This document shows, piece after piece, positions 51,217 to 59,029 of a stretch of 64,000 nucleotides of DNA. How positions within the stretch are numbered: the first letter of the stretch is position 1; each line of letters starts with the position of its first letter. A program made the position numbers and the translations under genes. Under the pieces are notes generated by a model that was given only the letters and a program-made list of their open reading frames with translations, had not been told where the DNA came from and searched no databases. This stretch comes from Kiritimatiellia bacterium (GTDB lineage: Bacteria; Verrucomicrobiota; Kiritimatiellia; UBA8416; YA12-FULL-48-11): the NCBI GenBank assembly GCA_028716365.1, contig JAQUPZ010000001.1, positions 965,393 to 1,029,392 of the forward strand. Direction: 5' to 3'.

Positions 51217-51472
51217 GCTTTCCCGTTTTGGCCCTTGCGGGCATCCCAATTCGCGCCGCGTTTGCTCCGCCATGAGGACATGGCGGTTTCTTGGCGAAAT
51301 ACTATCTGTTTCTTTTACCCACGAATATGATTTACAACCAATTGATCAGGTTAATGTCGTTTTTGTTCAAATCTTTGACGTTCCTGTCCTATACTTCAAG
51401 TACCCAAAGGTATATGGTGTAGCTAATTAATCCGGATATTATACCAGAGAAAACGACGTTATGCGGATTCAT

Positions 51473-51528
51473 GGTAGGGACGGCGCTCCGTCGCCGTCCG
51501 CGGCGCTCAACGGAGTGAGCGCCCTACC
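51473..51528. repeat. REP-like double-hairpin element D
   Basis: This is the clearest copy of the family. Arms are GGTAGGG (51473-51479) and CCCTACC (51522-51528). Hairpins are GACGGCG-ctccgt-CGCCGTC (51479-51498) and GGCGCTCA-acggag-TGAGCGCC (51502-51523). The two loops are complementary (CTCCGT, ACGGAG), so a full-length fold is also possible. Confidence 0.8.
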
Positions 51529-51589
51529 TTCAATTTGGATGCAGCTTTTTTGTGTTGTGTAATAAGTCCGTTTATACAGGAGGTGCCTT

Positions 51590-52582
51590 ATGTCAGAGAA
51601 AATTTCCCGCCGTGAATTTGTCCAGGGATCATTGGCCGCAACAGCAGGCGGTACGCTTGCTGTTAATGCTGTAACAGGTCAGGCGCTGGCACAGGACAAT
51701 AAACCGGCAATTCAAAAAGCAGCGCCAGGATCAAAGGGTACCCTGCCGAAAGGCAAGCTGGGAAACCTTGAAATCAGTCGCCTGTTGCTGGGTGGAAACC
51801 TTCTGATAGGCGGTACTCACACGCATGGTATGGGTTTTATAAGTTCGCTGGTAAAGAATTACAATACTTTGGAAAAAAAACTGGAAACAATGGCAGTTGC
51901 CGAGTCGTACGGAATTGACACGGTCGGTATTCATACCCATCCGGGCATTATTGATATGCTGAAAAAATACAGGAATGAATGGGGCGGGAAAATAAAGGTA
52001 ATGGCAAGTCCTGTCGCCAAGATCGAACCGGATTTAAAGGCCTACTTCGACGAAGCAAAGCAGATTGTTGATGATGGGGTGGATGCGATCTTTATCTGGG
52101 GTGCGCGTTCTGAACAGATGCTGAGCAAGGGGCGACTGGCTGATTTACTGAAAATGGTTGATTTCGCCAAAGAACTGGGTGTTCCTTCCGGTGTCGGGGC
52201 CCATGATTTGAACGTAATCAAGGAATGCGAGAAGAACAAATGCAATGCGGATTTCTATGTAAAAACTCTGCATCATCACAAATATCCAACAGCTCCACGA
52301 CCGGAGCAGATAAAAGGTCCATACAGCGAGGTTTCCCCGAGTTACTGGTGCAGTTGTCCTGAAGAGACCATAGAGTTCATGAAGACCGTCGAAAAACCAT
52401 GGATTGCATTCAAGACCATGGCCTGCGGCGGGATTCCTCCCAAGGATGCATTTCCTTATGTTCTTAACGGCGGCGCTGACTTCGTCTGGGCAGGTATGTT
52501 TGATTTTGATATTGCGGATGATGCCCGGATAATCAAGGAAGCGGTCGCGTCGGCCAAAAGAACCCGTCCGTGGCGAAGCTGA
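51590..52582 (+). CDS. Tat-exported aldo/keto-reductase-like protein (family copy 3)
   Basis: The 330-residue protein has a twin-arginine signal (SRREFVQGSLAATAGGTLAV), a short linker and the domain shared with the genes at 3996 and 10475. Conserved blocks are ISRLLLGGNLLIGG, GVGAHDLNVIKECEKNKC, FYVKTLHHHKYPTAPRPEQI and WIAFKTMACGGIPPKDAF. The Tyr-Pro-Thr-Ala-Pro-Arg segment and the preceding His residues could form a metal or substrate site. The gene is preceded by an AGGAGGTG ribosome site and followed by a Gfo/Idh/MocA gene with another Tat signal, so the two may form a periplasmic redox step. Confidence 0.72.
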   Translation: MSEKISRREFVQGSLAATAGGTLAVNAVTGQALAQDNKPAIQKAAPGSKGTLPKGKLGNLEISRLLLGGNLLIGGTHTHGMGFISSLVKNYNTLEKKLETMAVAESYGIDTVGIHTHPGIIDMLKKYRNEWGGKIKVMASPVAKIEPDLKAYFDEAKQIVDDGVDAIFIWGARSEQMLSKGRLADLLKMVDFAKELGVPSGVGAHDLNVIKECEKNKCNADFYVKTLHHHKYPTAPRPEQIKGPYSEVSPSYWCSCPEETIEFMKTVEKPWIAFKTMACGGIPPKDAFPYVLNGGADFVWAGMFDFDIADDARIIKEAVASAKRTRPWRS

Positions 52583-52699
52583 AAATCCTGCGTATATTGT
52601 AAAATAAAGCCACAGATAGATATTGCTCGAAAAGTCTTCGTCTGGTAGAAGGCAGATAATCTGGTAAAACAAACAACATTTAATCAGCGAGTAAATATT

Positions 52700-54040
52700 A
52701 TGAAAACTTCCCGTAGAAATTTCCTCAAGCAGACAATGGCAGGAGCGGCGGCTGTTTCGGTTGGTGGTATTCTGCACAGTTTCACCGCCAGGAGTTACGC
52801 CAATGTGGTTGGCGCAAATGAACGCGTGAAAGTCGCGATGATGGGTGTTAATTCCCGGGGGCTTGCCCTTTCCAATACCTTTGCCAAACAACAGAATGTG
52901 GAAATAATTTACGTGTGTGATGTCGATGTCCGTGCCGCTGAAAACTGTATGTCAAAGGTGGAAGCAAAACAGAAAACGCGTCCAAAGGCATCGCCTGATT
53001 TCAGGAAGGCGTTGGAAGACAAAGAGCTGGATGTTCTTGTAGTAGCAGCACCGGACCACTGGCATGCTCCGGCAGCCATACTTGCATGTAACGCAGGAAA
53101 ACATGTATATCTGGAAAAACCTTCCAGCCATAACCCGCATGAAGGGGAACTGGTGATAGCGGCTTCGGAAAAACATAAACGCTTGATCCAGATGGGTAAC
53201 CAGCGCCGTTCCTGGCCCAATGTAGTGGCCGCGATAGATGAATTAAAGAGTGGTGCCATTGGCCGTCCGTATTTTGCAAAAGGATGGTACACCAACAACA
53301 GGCCTTCAATAGGCCGCGGCAAGGAAACACCGGTACCTGAGTGGCTGAATTATGATCTCTGGCAGGGACCCGCACCGCGCCGTCCTTACAGGGATAATGT
53401 GGTTCATTATAACTGGCACTGGTTCTGGCATTGGGGCACAGGGGAAGCATTGAACAACGGAACGCACATGGTGGATTTAATGCGCTGGGGGCTGGGAGTT
53501 GAATATCCGACACGCATTACTTCATCCGGAGGCCGTTACCGTTACCAGGACGACTGGGAAACTCCGGATACGCAGGTGATCACAATGGAGTTTGCGAATA
53601 ATACCAGCATGTTCTGGGAAGGGCGCAGTTGTAACGGTCATAATATTGAAGGTGTTTCCGTAGGCGTGATTTTCCATGGCGATACCGGTTCGATGATGAT
53701 CAACGGCAATGCCTATACGATATATGATCTTAAGAACAAGGTTGTAAAAGAAGTGAAGAGTACGAAAGCCATAGATGCCCGGAATTTGGCCAATCCCGCG
53801 GCAGACCTTGATTCAATACATATCTGTAACTTCCTTGATGGAATCCGTAATGGTGCCAAACTGGCTGCGGACATACTGGGTGGTCAGCAGAGTACGTTGC
53901 TTTGTCAGCTGGGAAATATCGCGCTTCGTTCCGGTAATACGCTGCATATCGATCATGCAAATGGGCATATAAAGAACGATCCGGAGGCAGCGAAGTACTG
54001 GCAGAGGGAATACGAACCTGGCTGGGAACCCAAAGTATAA
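52700..54040 (+). CDS. Tat-exported Gfo/Idh/MocA-family oxidoreductase
   Basis: The 446-residue protein has a twin-arginine signal (SRRNFLKQTMAGAAAVSVGG), a Rossmann fold (VKVAMMGVNSRGLALSNT), the lysine motif HVYLEKPSSHNPHEG and a long C-terminal substrate domain (VHYNWHWFWHWGTGEALNNG, FANNTSMFWEGRSC). This is the PVC/Bacteroidetes secreted branch in which NAD(P) is probably carried tightly. It is 117 bp after copy 3 of the Tat family and convergent with the MFS transporter across element E. Confidence 0.9.
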   Translation: MKTSRRNFLKQTMAGAAAVSVGGILHSFTARSYANVVGANERVKVAMMGVNSRGLALSNTFAKQQNVEIIYVCDVDVRAAENCMSKVEAKQKTRPKASPDFRKALEDKELDVLVVAAPDHWHAPAAILACNAGKHVYLEKPSSHNPHEGELVIAASEKHKRLIQMGNQRRSWPNVVAAIDELKSGAIGRPYFAKGWYTNNRPSIGRGKETPVPEWLNYDLWQGPAPRRPYRDNVVHYNWHWFWHWGTGEALNNGTHMVDLMRWGLGVEYPTRITSSGGRYRYQDDWETPDTQVITMEFANNTSMFWEGRSCNGHNIEGVSVGVIFHGDTGSMMINGNAYTIYDLKNKVVKEVKSTKAIDARNLANPAADLDSIHICNFLDGIRNGAKLAADILGGQQSTLLCQLGNIALRSGNTLHIDHANGHIKNDPEAAKYWQREYEPGWEPKV

Positions 54041-54045
54041 TTATT

Positions 54046-54113
54046 GGTGGCCTGCGCGCTCCGTCGCGCGGGTATTTCCAAGAAAGCCCGTCCGATGGAA
54101 CGGCCGGGCCACC
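54046..54113. repeat. REP-like double-hairpin element E
   Basis: The arms are GGTGGCC (54046-54052) and GGCCACC (54107-54113). The hairpins are CGCGC-tccgtc-GCGCG and CCCG-t-CCG-atggaa-CGG-c-CGGG. It lies between the convergent oxidoreductase and MFS genes and may double as a bidirectional terminator. Confidence 0.75.
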
Positions 54114-54163
54114 TGACAAAACGAAGATTGGTCGAGCCGTTCAACGCCGGAATCATATCAGGC

Positions 54164-55426
54164 TCAGGCGGGTATCTTGCGTATGTGGCCTAATTCTTTG
54201 ATCAGTATGCAGACTAGAATAAACGCCGTGATCGGCAAAGCCGAGTAAATGATAAAAATTGGCGTGAAAGATTTAACTGCTACAGTCTGACCTATTAACA
54301 ACATCGAAGCAGCGCTGACCAATGAACCAACGGCCCCGCCGAATCCTGTTACTGAACCAACGACATGCTTCTCGAATACCTCTGCCGGAAGGGTAATATT
54401 GGCCCATAGCGCATGACAAAACATCGCGACACTGATGAATACAATTGCCCATGCCGGACTGTGTACGCGTGTGATGAGAATAAAAGAGGTTGGCATCAGG
54501 ATTGACGCGATCAACATCATTGTTTTTCGTGCACGGTTAAGCGTCCATCCATGGCGGACCAGGTAGTTTGGAATGGCACCACCGAGGATGTTACCGATTG
54601 TCATGACAACATATGGAATCCAGCCGTACATGCCGATCGCTTTTAAGTCGAATCCCCGTTCCTGCTGCAGGAACAAAGGTATCCAGAAAATAAACAAATA
54701 CGACAGCGGGTCCGTGAAGAATCGCGCAAGAATACAGCCCCATGCCTCGCGTGTACTGAGAATACTAAGAATAGGGGCGGATTTGGGCTGGACTGCCTGT
54801 GAAGCATCGTCACCCTCAATCAACTTTAGTTCCTCCGGGCTTATTCGGGGATGATTTCGGGGTATCTGGTAGACGAAAGCCCATGCGATTACCCAGATTC
54901 CTCCCAATACACCGCCAACGACAAACGCAGAACGCCAGTCCCAGGTCAGCGCGCACCATGCAACGATCGGCGCAGCAAGAGTGGATCCGATGGCGGTACC
55001 GGAGTTGAATATACCGACCGCCAGTGCCCTTTCACGCATGGGAAACCATTCGGTGACTGCCTTGATACCGGCCGGAAAGTTGGCCGGTTCAGTGGCGCCA
55101 AGCAGAAACCGGAAAAAAGAGAATTGCAGTGTCGTTCGAGCGAACGCATGCAGTACGTTGGCAATTGACCAGCCTGAAACAAAAACCATAAACGATTTAC
55201 GTGAACCCAGCCAATCAACAACCCGTCCGCTCACGGCATACATGATGGTGTAACTTATCAGGAACGATGATGTTATATAGGAATACTGCATGGTTGAAAT
55301 GTGCAGTTGTTCCTTGATCGTTCCTGCCAGTACCGACAGTGTCTGCCGGTCAAGATAATTAAGCGATGTGGCAAGGCAAAGCATGCCGACGATATACCAG
55401 CGCAGGCCTTTGATGGGTGCTTTCAT
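54164..55426 (-). CDS. MFS transporter, anion:cation symporter type (hexuronate-like)
   Basis: The 420-residue protein has twelve predicted membrane helices. The opening GLRWYIVGMLCLATSLNYLD and the inter-helix motif YAVSGRVVDWLGSRKSF are those of the ExuT/GudP branch (ACS family). The ANFPAGIKAVTEWFPMRER motif is typical of hexuronate and glucarate permeases. It lies four bases after the NagA gene in the same direction, so the pair is probably one operon for an acidic or amino sugar. The substrate is inferred only. Confidence 0.88.
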   Translation of the reverse strand: MKAPIKGLRWYIVGMLCLATSLNYLDRQTLSVLAGTIKEQLHISTMQYSYITSSFLISYTIMYAVSGRVVDWLGSRKSFMVFVSGWSIANVLHAFARTTLQFSFFRFLLGATEPANFPAGIKAVTEWFPMRERALAVGIFNSGTAIGSTLAAPIVAWCALTWDWRSAFVVGGVLGGIWVIAWAFVYQIPRNHPRISPEELKLIEGDDASQAVQPKSAPILSILSTREAWGCILARFFTDPLSYLFIFWIPLFLQQERGFDLKAIGMYGWIPYVVMTIGNILGGAIPNYLVRHGWTLNRARKTMMLIASILMPTSFILITRVHSPAWAIVFISVAMFCHALWANITLPAEVFEKHVVGSVTGFGGAVGSLVSAASMLLIGQTVAVKSFTPIFIIYSALPITAFILVCILIKELGHIRKIPA

Positions 55427-55429
55427 TGA

Positions 55430-56425
55430 TTAACGGGTCCCCTGATTTTTATTGGTGACTGTTTCGAGAATATTCAAACGATAGTTAACCGGGTCCCAGT
55501 CGGCAGTTACCTGTCCTGACGGTTCAATTCCCATGTAACGTGCCGGTTGGGTTGTTGCCAGGGGCAGTATATCATCGAAGCTGAGTTCGCTGAACCGTAC
55601 TGTATTTGCCACGGCTGCATTCATCGTGAGTGAGGAGCCTGCAAGATTCTGGGCACCGGGCTGGGAAACACGTCCATTTGCATCCACTTCCACTTCGAGT
55701 TCACCAATAAAATAACGAGCAGGCGGCGCGGCCGCGGCAGAAATTGCGTCGGTTACAAGGACGGTGCGTGCCAGTCCCTTGGCCCGTATAATGGATTTGA
55801 CGACAGCAGGCGGAAGGTGGTGTCCATCGACGATTATACCTGCACTCAATTCGTCGGCCGCGAGCTGTTCCCAGATAACATTATTGTGACGGTGCAGCGT
55901 CTGTGCACAACCGTTACCAAGGTGCGTCGAAAAAGTGGCGCCTGCGCTGATTGCATCCCTGATGTGTTCCCGCGCCGCTGCCGTATGACCCAGGGCAACT
56001 CGAACTTTTTGTGCAACAAGATATTCGATCAATTTGATTGCACCGCCCACCTCGGGTGCCAGGGTGACTAGAGTGATATTTCCTTCTGCCGCATCCTGCC
56101 GACTCTTAAAATCTTCAATTGATGCTGGAATTACATGGGCAGCAGGATGCGCACCGCGTGTACCATCAACAGGTGATATATACGGCCCTTCCATGTGAAT
56201 GCCTGATACTGCCGGATCGTGACATGCAAGGACGGTTTTTGCACACGCAGCGAAACACTCCAGTGAAGACGTGATAAGCGTCGGCAGGCAGTTGGTGACA
56301 CCGGTCGCACGCATGGCGTCCATGGCTTTCTTGATCTGGTCGGGCTGGCAATGCGGGTTGTTGAAATCCACACCCGCGAATCCATTGACCTGCAAATCAA
56401 TCAAGCCTGGGAATGTAACTTTCAT
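55430..56425 (-). CDS. nagA: N-acetylglucosamine-6-phosphate deacetylase, short form
   Basis: The 331-residue amidohydrolase begins close to the first metal region (FPGLIDLQVNGFAGVDFN), so the N-terminal beta-sandwich half of about 45 residues of usual NagA (about 380 residues) is absent. Other motifs are GIHMEGPYISP, VALGHTAAAREH, FSTHLGNGCAQTLHRHN, IIVDGHHLPP and LVTDAISAA (catalytic Asp). It removes acetate from GlcNAc-6-phosphate. No upstream ATG extending the domain was found. The MFS transporter is four bases downstream; nagB is not in the window. Confidence 0.88.
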   Translation of the reverse strand: MKVTFPGLIDLQVNGFAGVDFNNPHCQPDQIKKAMDAMRATGVTNCLPTLITSSLECFAACAKTVLACHDPAVSGIHMEGPYISPVDGTRGAHPAAHVIPASIEDFKSRQDAAEGNITLVTLAPEVGGAIKLIEYLVAQKVRVALGHTAAAREHIRDAISAGATFSTHLGNGCAQTLHRHNNVIWEQLAADELSAGIIVDGHHLPPAVVKSIIRAKGLARTVLVTDAISAAAAPPARYFIGELEVEVDANGRVSQPGAQNLAGSSLTMNAAVANTVRFSELSFDDILPLATTQPARYMGIEPSGQVTADWDPVNYRLNILETVTNKNQGTR

Positions 56426-56703
56426 CTTGCCGGTATGTCTGTGGAAATGGTCTGTCCCATGATACTTTTGTCTTCAAAAGAACAGATTTCCATTTTGTTC
56501 GGCTTCCTTTCGGATTTTGAATCTGCAGATAACGGAATCGAAACTTTTACCATCTTAATACGTTACTAATCACTTAATCTCGACCTTGATATACAACGAC
56601 TTGCCCGGCCGGTTGCATTAATGTCAAGGTACGCTAACCAATTCTGCGAATTCGTCAAGAAACAAAATCAAGTCTCACTTTTGTCTTTTTTAAGGCAGTA
56701 AAC

Positions 56704-57066
56704 TGGTTCGTACGACGCTTAAATAAGGTTCTCAGCAAGGCCGGTTATTCGGTAATTCTTGCTTCAAACGGGAAGGAAGCCCTGGACTTTCTTGCCACGG
56801 AGGAAATCAAGGTATTCATTTTGGATCTTATGATGCCTGAGATGGACGGTATTAAGCTGTGCCATGCAATAAGAAAATCAACAGGTCCTGAATGTGTCAT
56901 ATACGCACTTACCGGGCATGTTGAAGACTACAATGTTGAGGAATACCGCGAAGCCGGATTTGATGATTACTTTGTAAAACCATTCAAACTTGCCATGATT
57001 CTCAAGATGATTAATCTTGCTTTTGAGAAAGTGGAGAGATGGCAAAAGATAGATAAGGGCGCATAA
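56704..57066 (+). pseudogene. Response-regulator receiver domain remnant
   Basis: The residues LNKVLSKAGYSVILASNGKE, ILDLMMPEMDGIKLC (phosphoacceptor Asp), ALTGHVED and FVKPFKLAMIL belong to a receiver domain. The first strand with the two acidic residues is missing. In another frame KLVRTTL lies directly before, and CTTAAATAAGG at 56716-56726 holds one extra A relative to the expected LNK codons. Removal would restore VRTTLNKVLSKAG. A decayed gene is therefore likely. No DNA-binding part follows. The stretch 56426-56703 holds nothing else that can be supported. Confidence 0.7.
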
Positions 57067-57475
57067 ATTTGTTTGAACATGGTCGATTTCCTGTTGTCGG
57101 CGAGCTGCAAGGATTCCAGGTAAATTTGATGCCTCAAATTGTCTCATCTTGTGTGTCTCGCTGATCATTTCCGGTCATTTATCCGACCATAGACGATAAT
57201 ATATGTTCGGAAAATGCTTCAATTCCAGAGGTTCTAGCTTTGGTACGATGTATGCTCATATTTCAGGTGGAGACAGGGATGAAAAAAACAACATATAGGC
57301 ATGATAAAAGTGATAACAGGAAGGTTGCAGTTGGATTGTTAAATACTCAGAATCTATTGACTGTATACTGGGTTCTTGCCACTCAGCCCGATCTGTTTTC
57401 CAGAGTTCATTTAAGACATCCCGGCCATCTGCGGCAGAAATAGATATGTTGAATTGATTCGTAAAGGATGTACCT

Positions 57476-57841
57476 GTGCCCAAGCTTATTGAAAAATCTA
57501 CAGTTGTTGAAGCTGCCGGTAATAAACCAAAAATTATTGAAGAATTTATAGGCCGGATCAATTCGAAAACGACTGATGTAAGTATTGCCCGGATGAAAAG
57601 TCCGGGGGGCTGGGTTGAACCAGGCCAGACGCCCGAATTTGATGAATACACTCTTGTTCTAAGGGGCATGCTCCGGGTTAAGTCAAAGGGTAGTAGCGCT
57701 ATTGATGTTAAGGCCGGTCAGGCCGTTGTTGTAAACCGCGGGGAATGGGTTCAATACAGCACTCCTGAAAAAGATGGCGCGGAATACATAGCTGTCTGCA
57801 TGCCTGCCTTTTCACCTGATATTGTGAATCGCGATTCCTGA
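57476..57841 (+). CDS. Small cupin-domain protein (EutQ-like)
   Basis: The 121-residue cytoplasmic protein starts with GTG and carries one beta-barrel: PGGWVEPGQTPEFDEYTLVL corresponds to the first cupin motif with Glu and Asp in place of histidines, and AGQAVVVNRGEWVQYSTPEK to the second. The pattern is close to the ethanolamine-utilisation EutQ group, although eut neighbours are absent. It could sense or bind a small polar molecule. It lies 140 bp upstream of pheS. The 410-bp stretch 57067-57475 contains nothing that can be supported. Confidence 0.75.
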   Translation: MPKLIEKSTVVEAAGNKPKIIEEFIGRINSKTTDVSIARMKSPGGWVEPGQTPEFDEYTLVLRGMLRVKSKGSSAIDVKAGQAVVVNRGEWVQYSTPEKDGAEYIAVCMPAFSPDIVNRDS

Positions 57842-57983
57842 TATTGTCCACGTAAGAAGACCATTCTTCCAGGACAAATGTTTCTTCAATTATTACAGCA
57901 CAAGTTGTAATCTGTCTTGCCATCGTTGCGATCACTCCGTAGTATCCGATTCATATTATGCCACTTGAAATGGTGAAAAGATA

Positions 57984-59003
57984 ATGACGGCTGAAGAAAT
58001 AATTAAACTCAAAGAAAATGCTCTGAAGGAATGCCAGGCGGCAGGTACGATGAATGAGCTTGAGGCGGTCCGCGTCAGGTATATCGGCCGGAACGGTTAT
58101 CTTCCCCAGGTAATGAAGGGACTGAAGGATGTTGATCCTTCGGAACGATCTGAATATGGACGCATTGCCAATGAGTTTAAAAACCAGGTAAGTGCCGCGC
58201 TTGATTATAAGAAGACTGAACTGGCCGAAAGAGGAACAGCAGAAGCAAAATCAGTTTTTGATTATAGTCTGCCAGGTGTCTGGAGATCGCTTGGCACAAA
58301 ACATCCGATATCCAGTATTATTGAAGAGACGGTAAGAATTTTTGGCAAACTTGGTTTTACCGTTGCCGAAGGGCCTGATGTTGAGACGGCATATCATAAT
58401 TTCGAAGCGCTGAACACGCCGGCCCATCATCCGTCGCTCGATCAGACAGACACTTTCTGGTTTGAAACGGGTGAGTTACTCCGGACCCAGACTTCGCCTG
58501 TGCAGATCAGGGTGATGGAAAGCCGGAAGCCGCCGATAAGAATCATCACGCCGGGGCGTTGTTACAGGCGGGATACCACCGATGCGACCCACAGCGCGAA
58601 TTTTCATCAGATCGAAGGGCTATATGTCGAAAAGAATGTTTCCCTTGCTGATTTGAAGGGTACACTGGCGTATTTTGCAAAGGAAATGATGGGAACCGGC
58701 GTGGATATTCGGTTCAGGCCTCATTTCTTCCCGTTCACTGAGCCGAGCGTGGAGTGTGATTTTACCTGCCATGTCTGCGGGGGGAAAGGGTGCCGTGTCT
58801 GTAAAAACAGCGGCTGGATTGAGATTGCCGGCGCCGGCATGGTCGACCCGAGGGTTTTCAAGAAGGTTGGTTATGATCCGGAAGAGATAACAGGCTATGC
58901 ATTTGGAATGGGAATAGAACGTATCGCAATGATCAAGTACAGCATAAATGATATCCGCCTGTTGTATGAAAATGATGCAAGATTTCTGAGCCAATTTATC
59001 TAG
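57984..59003 (+). CDS. pheS: Phenylalanine-tRNA ligase alpha subunit
   Basis: The 339-residue class II synthetase subunit (alpha2beta2 enzyme) charges tRNA-Phe. An N-terminal helical arm (1-95) with RYIGRNGYLPQVMKGLKDV precedes the catalytic core: motif 1 around HPISSIIEETVRIFGKLGF, the motif 2 block LLRTQTSPVQIRVM and RCYRRDTTDATHSANFHQIE, and motif 3 GYAFGMGIERIAMIKYSIND. Length and motifs match the bacterial family. Twenty-six bases separate it from pheT. No T-box-like leader was seen in 57842-57983. Confidence 0.97.
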   Translation: MTAEEIIKLKENALKECQAAGTMNELEAVRVRYIGRNGYLPQVMKGLKDVDPSERSEYGRIANEFKNQVSAALDYKKTELAERGTAEAKSVFDYSLPGVWRSLGTKHPISSIIEETVRIFGKLGFTVAEGPDVETAYHNFEALNTPAHHPSLDQTDTFWFETGELLRTQTSPVQIRVMESRKPPIRIITPGRCYRRDTTDATHSANFHQIEGLYVEKNVSLADLKGTLAYFAKEMMGTGVDIRFRPHFFPFTEPSVECDFTCHVCGGKGCRVCKNSGWIEIAGAGMVDPRVFKKVGYDPEEITGYAFGMGIERIAMIKYSINDIRLLYENDARFLSQFI

Positions 59004-59029
59004 GAAAGTTGTTGCGAAGGTAAAATAAA

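Noticed and set aside
51217..51330. Coding-like sequence next to the nested inverted repeat
   Set aside because: All frames are short, lack ribosome sites and give no known family; probably part of an extended intergenic repeat.
57842..57983. T-box or attenuation leader before pheST
   Set aside because: No specifier loop, antiterminator or T-run hairpin could be recognised in the short region.
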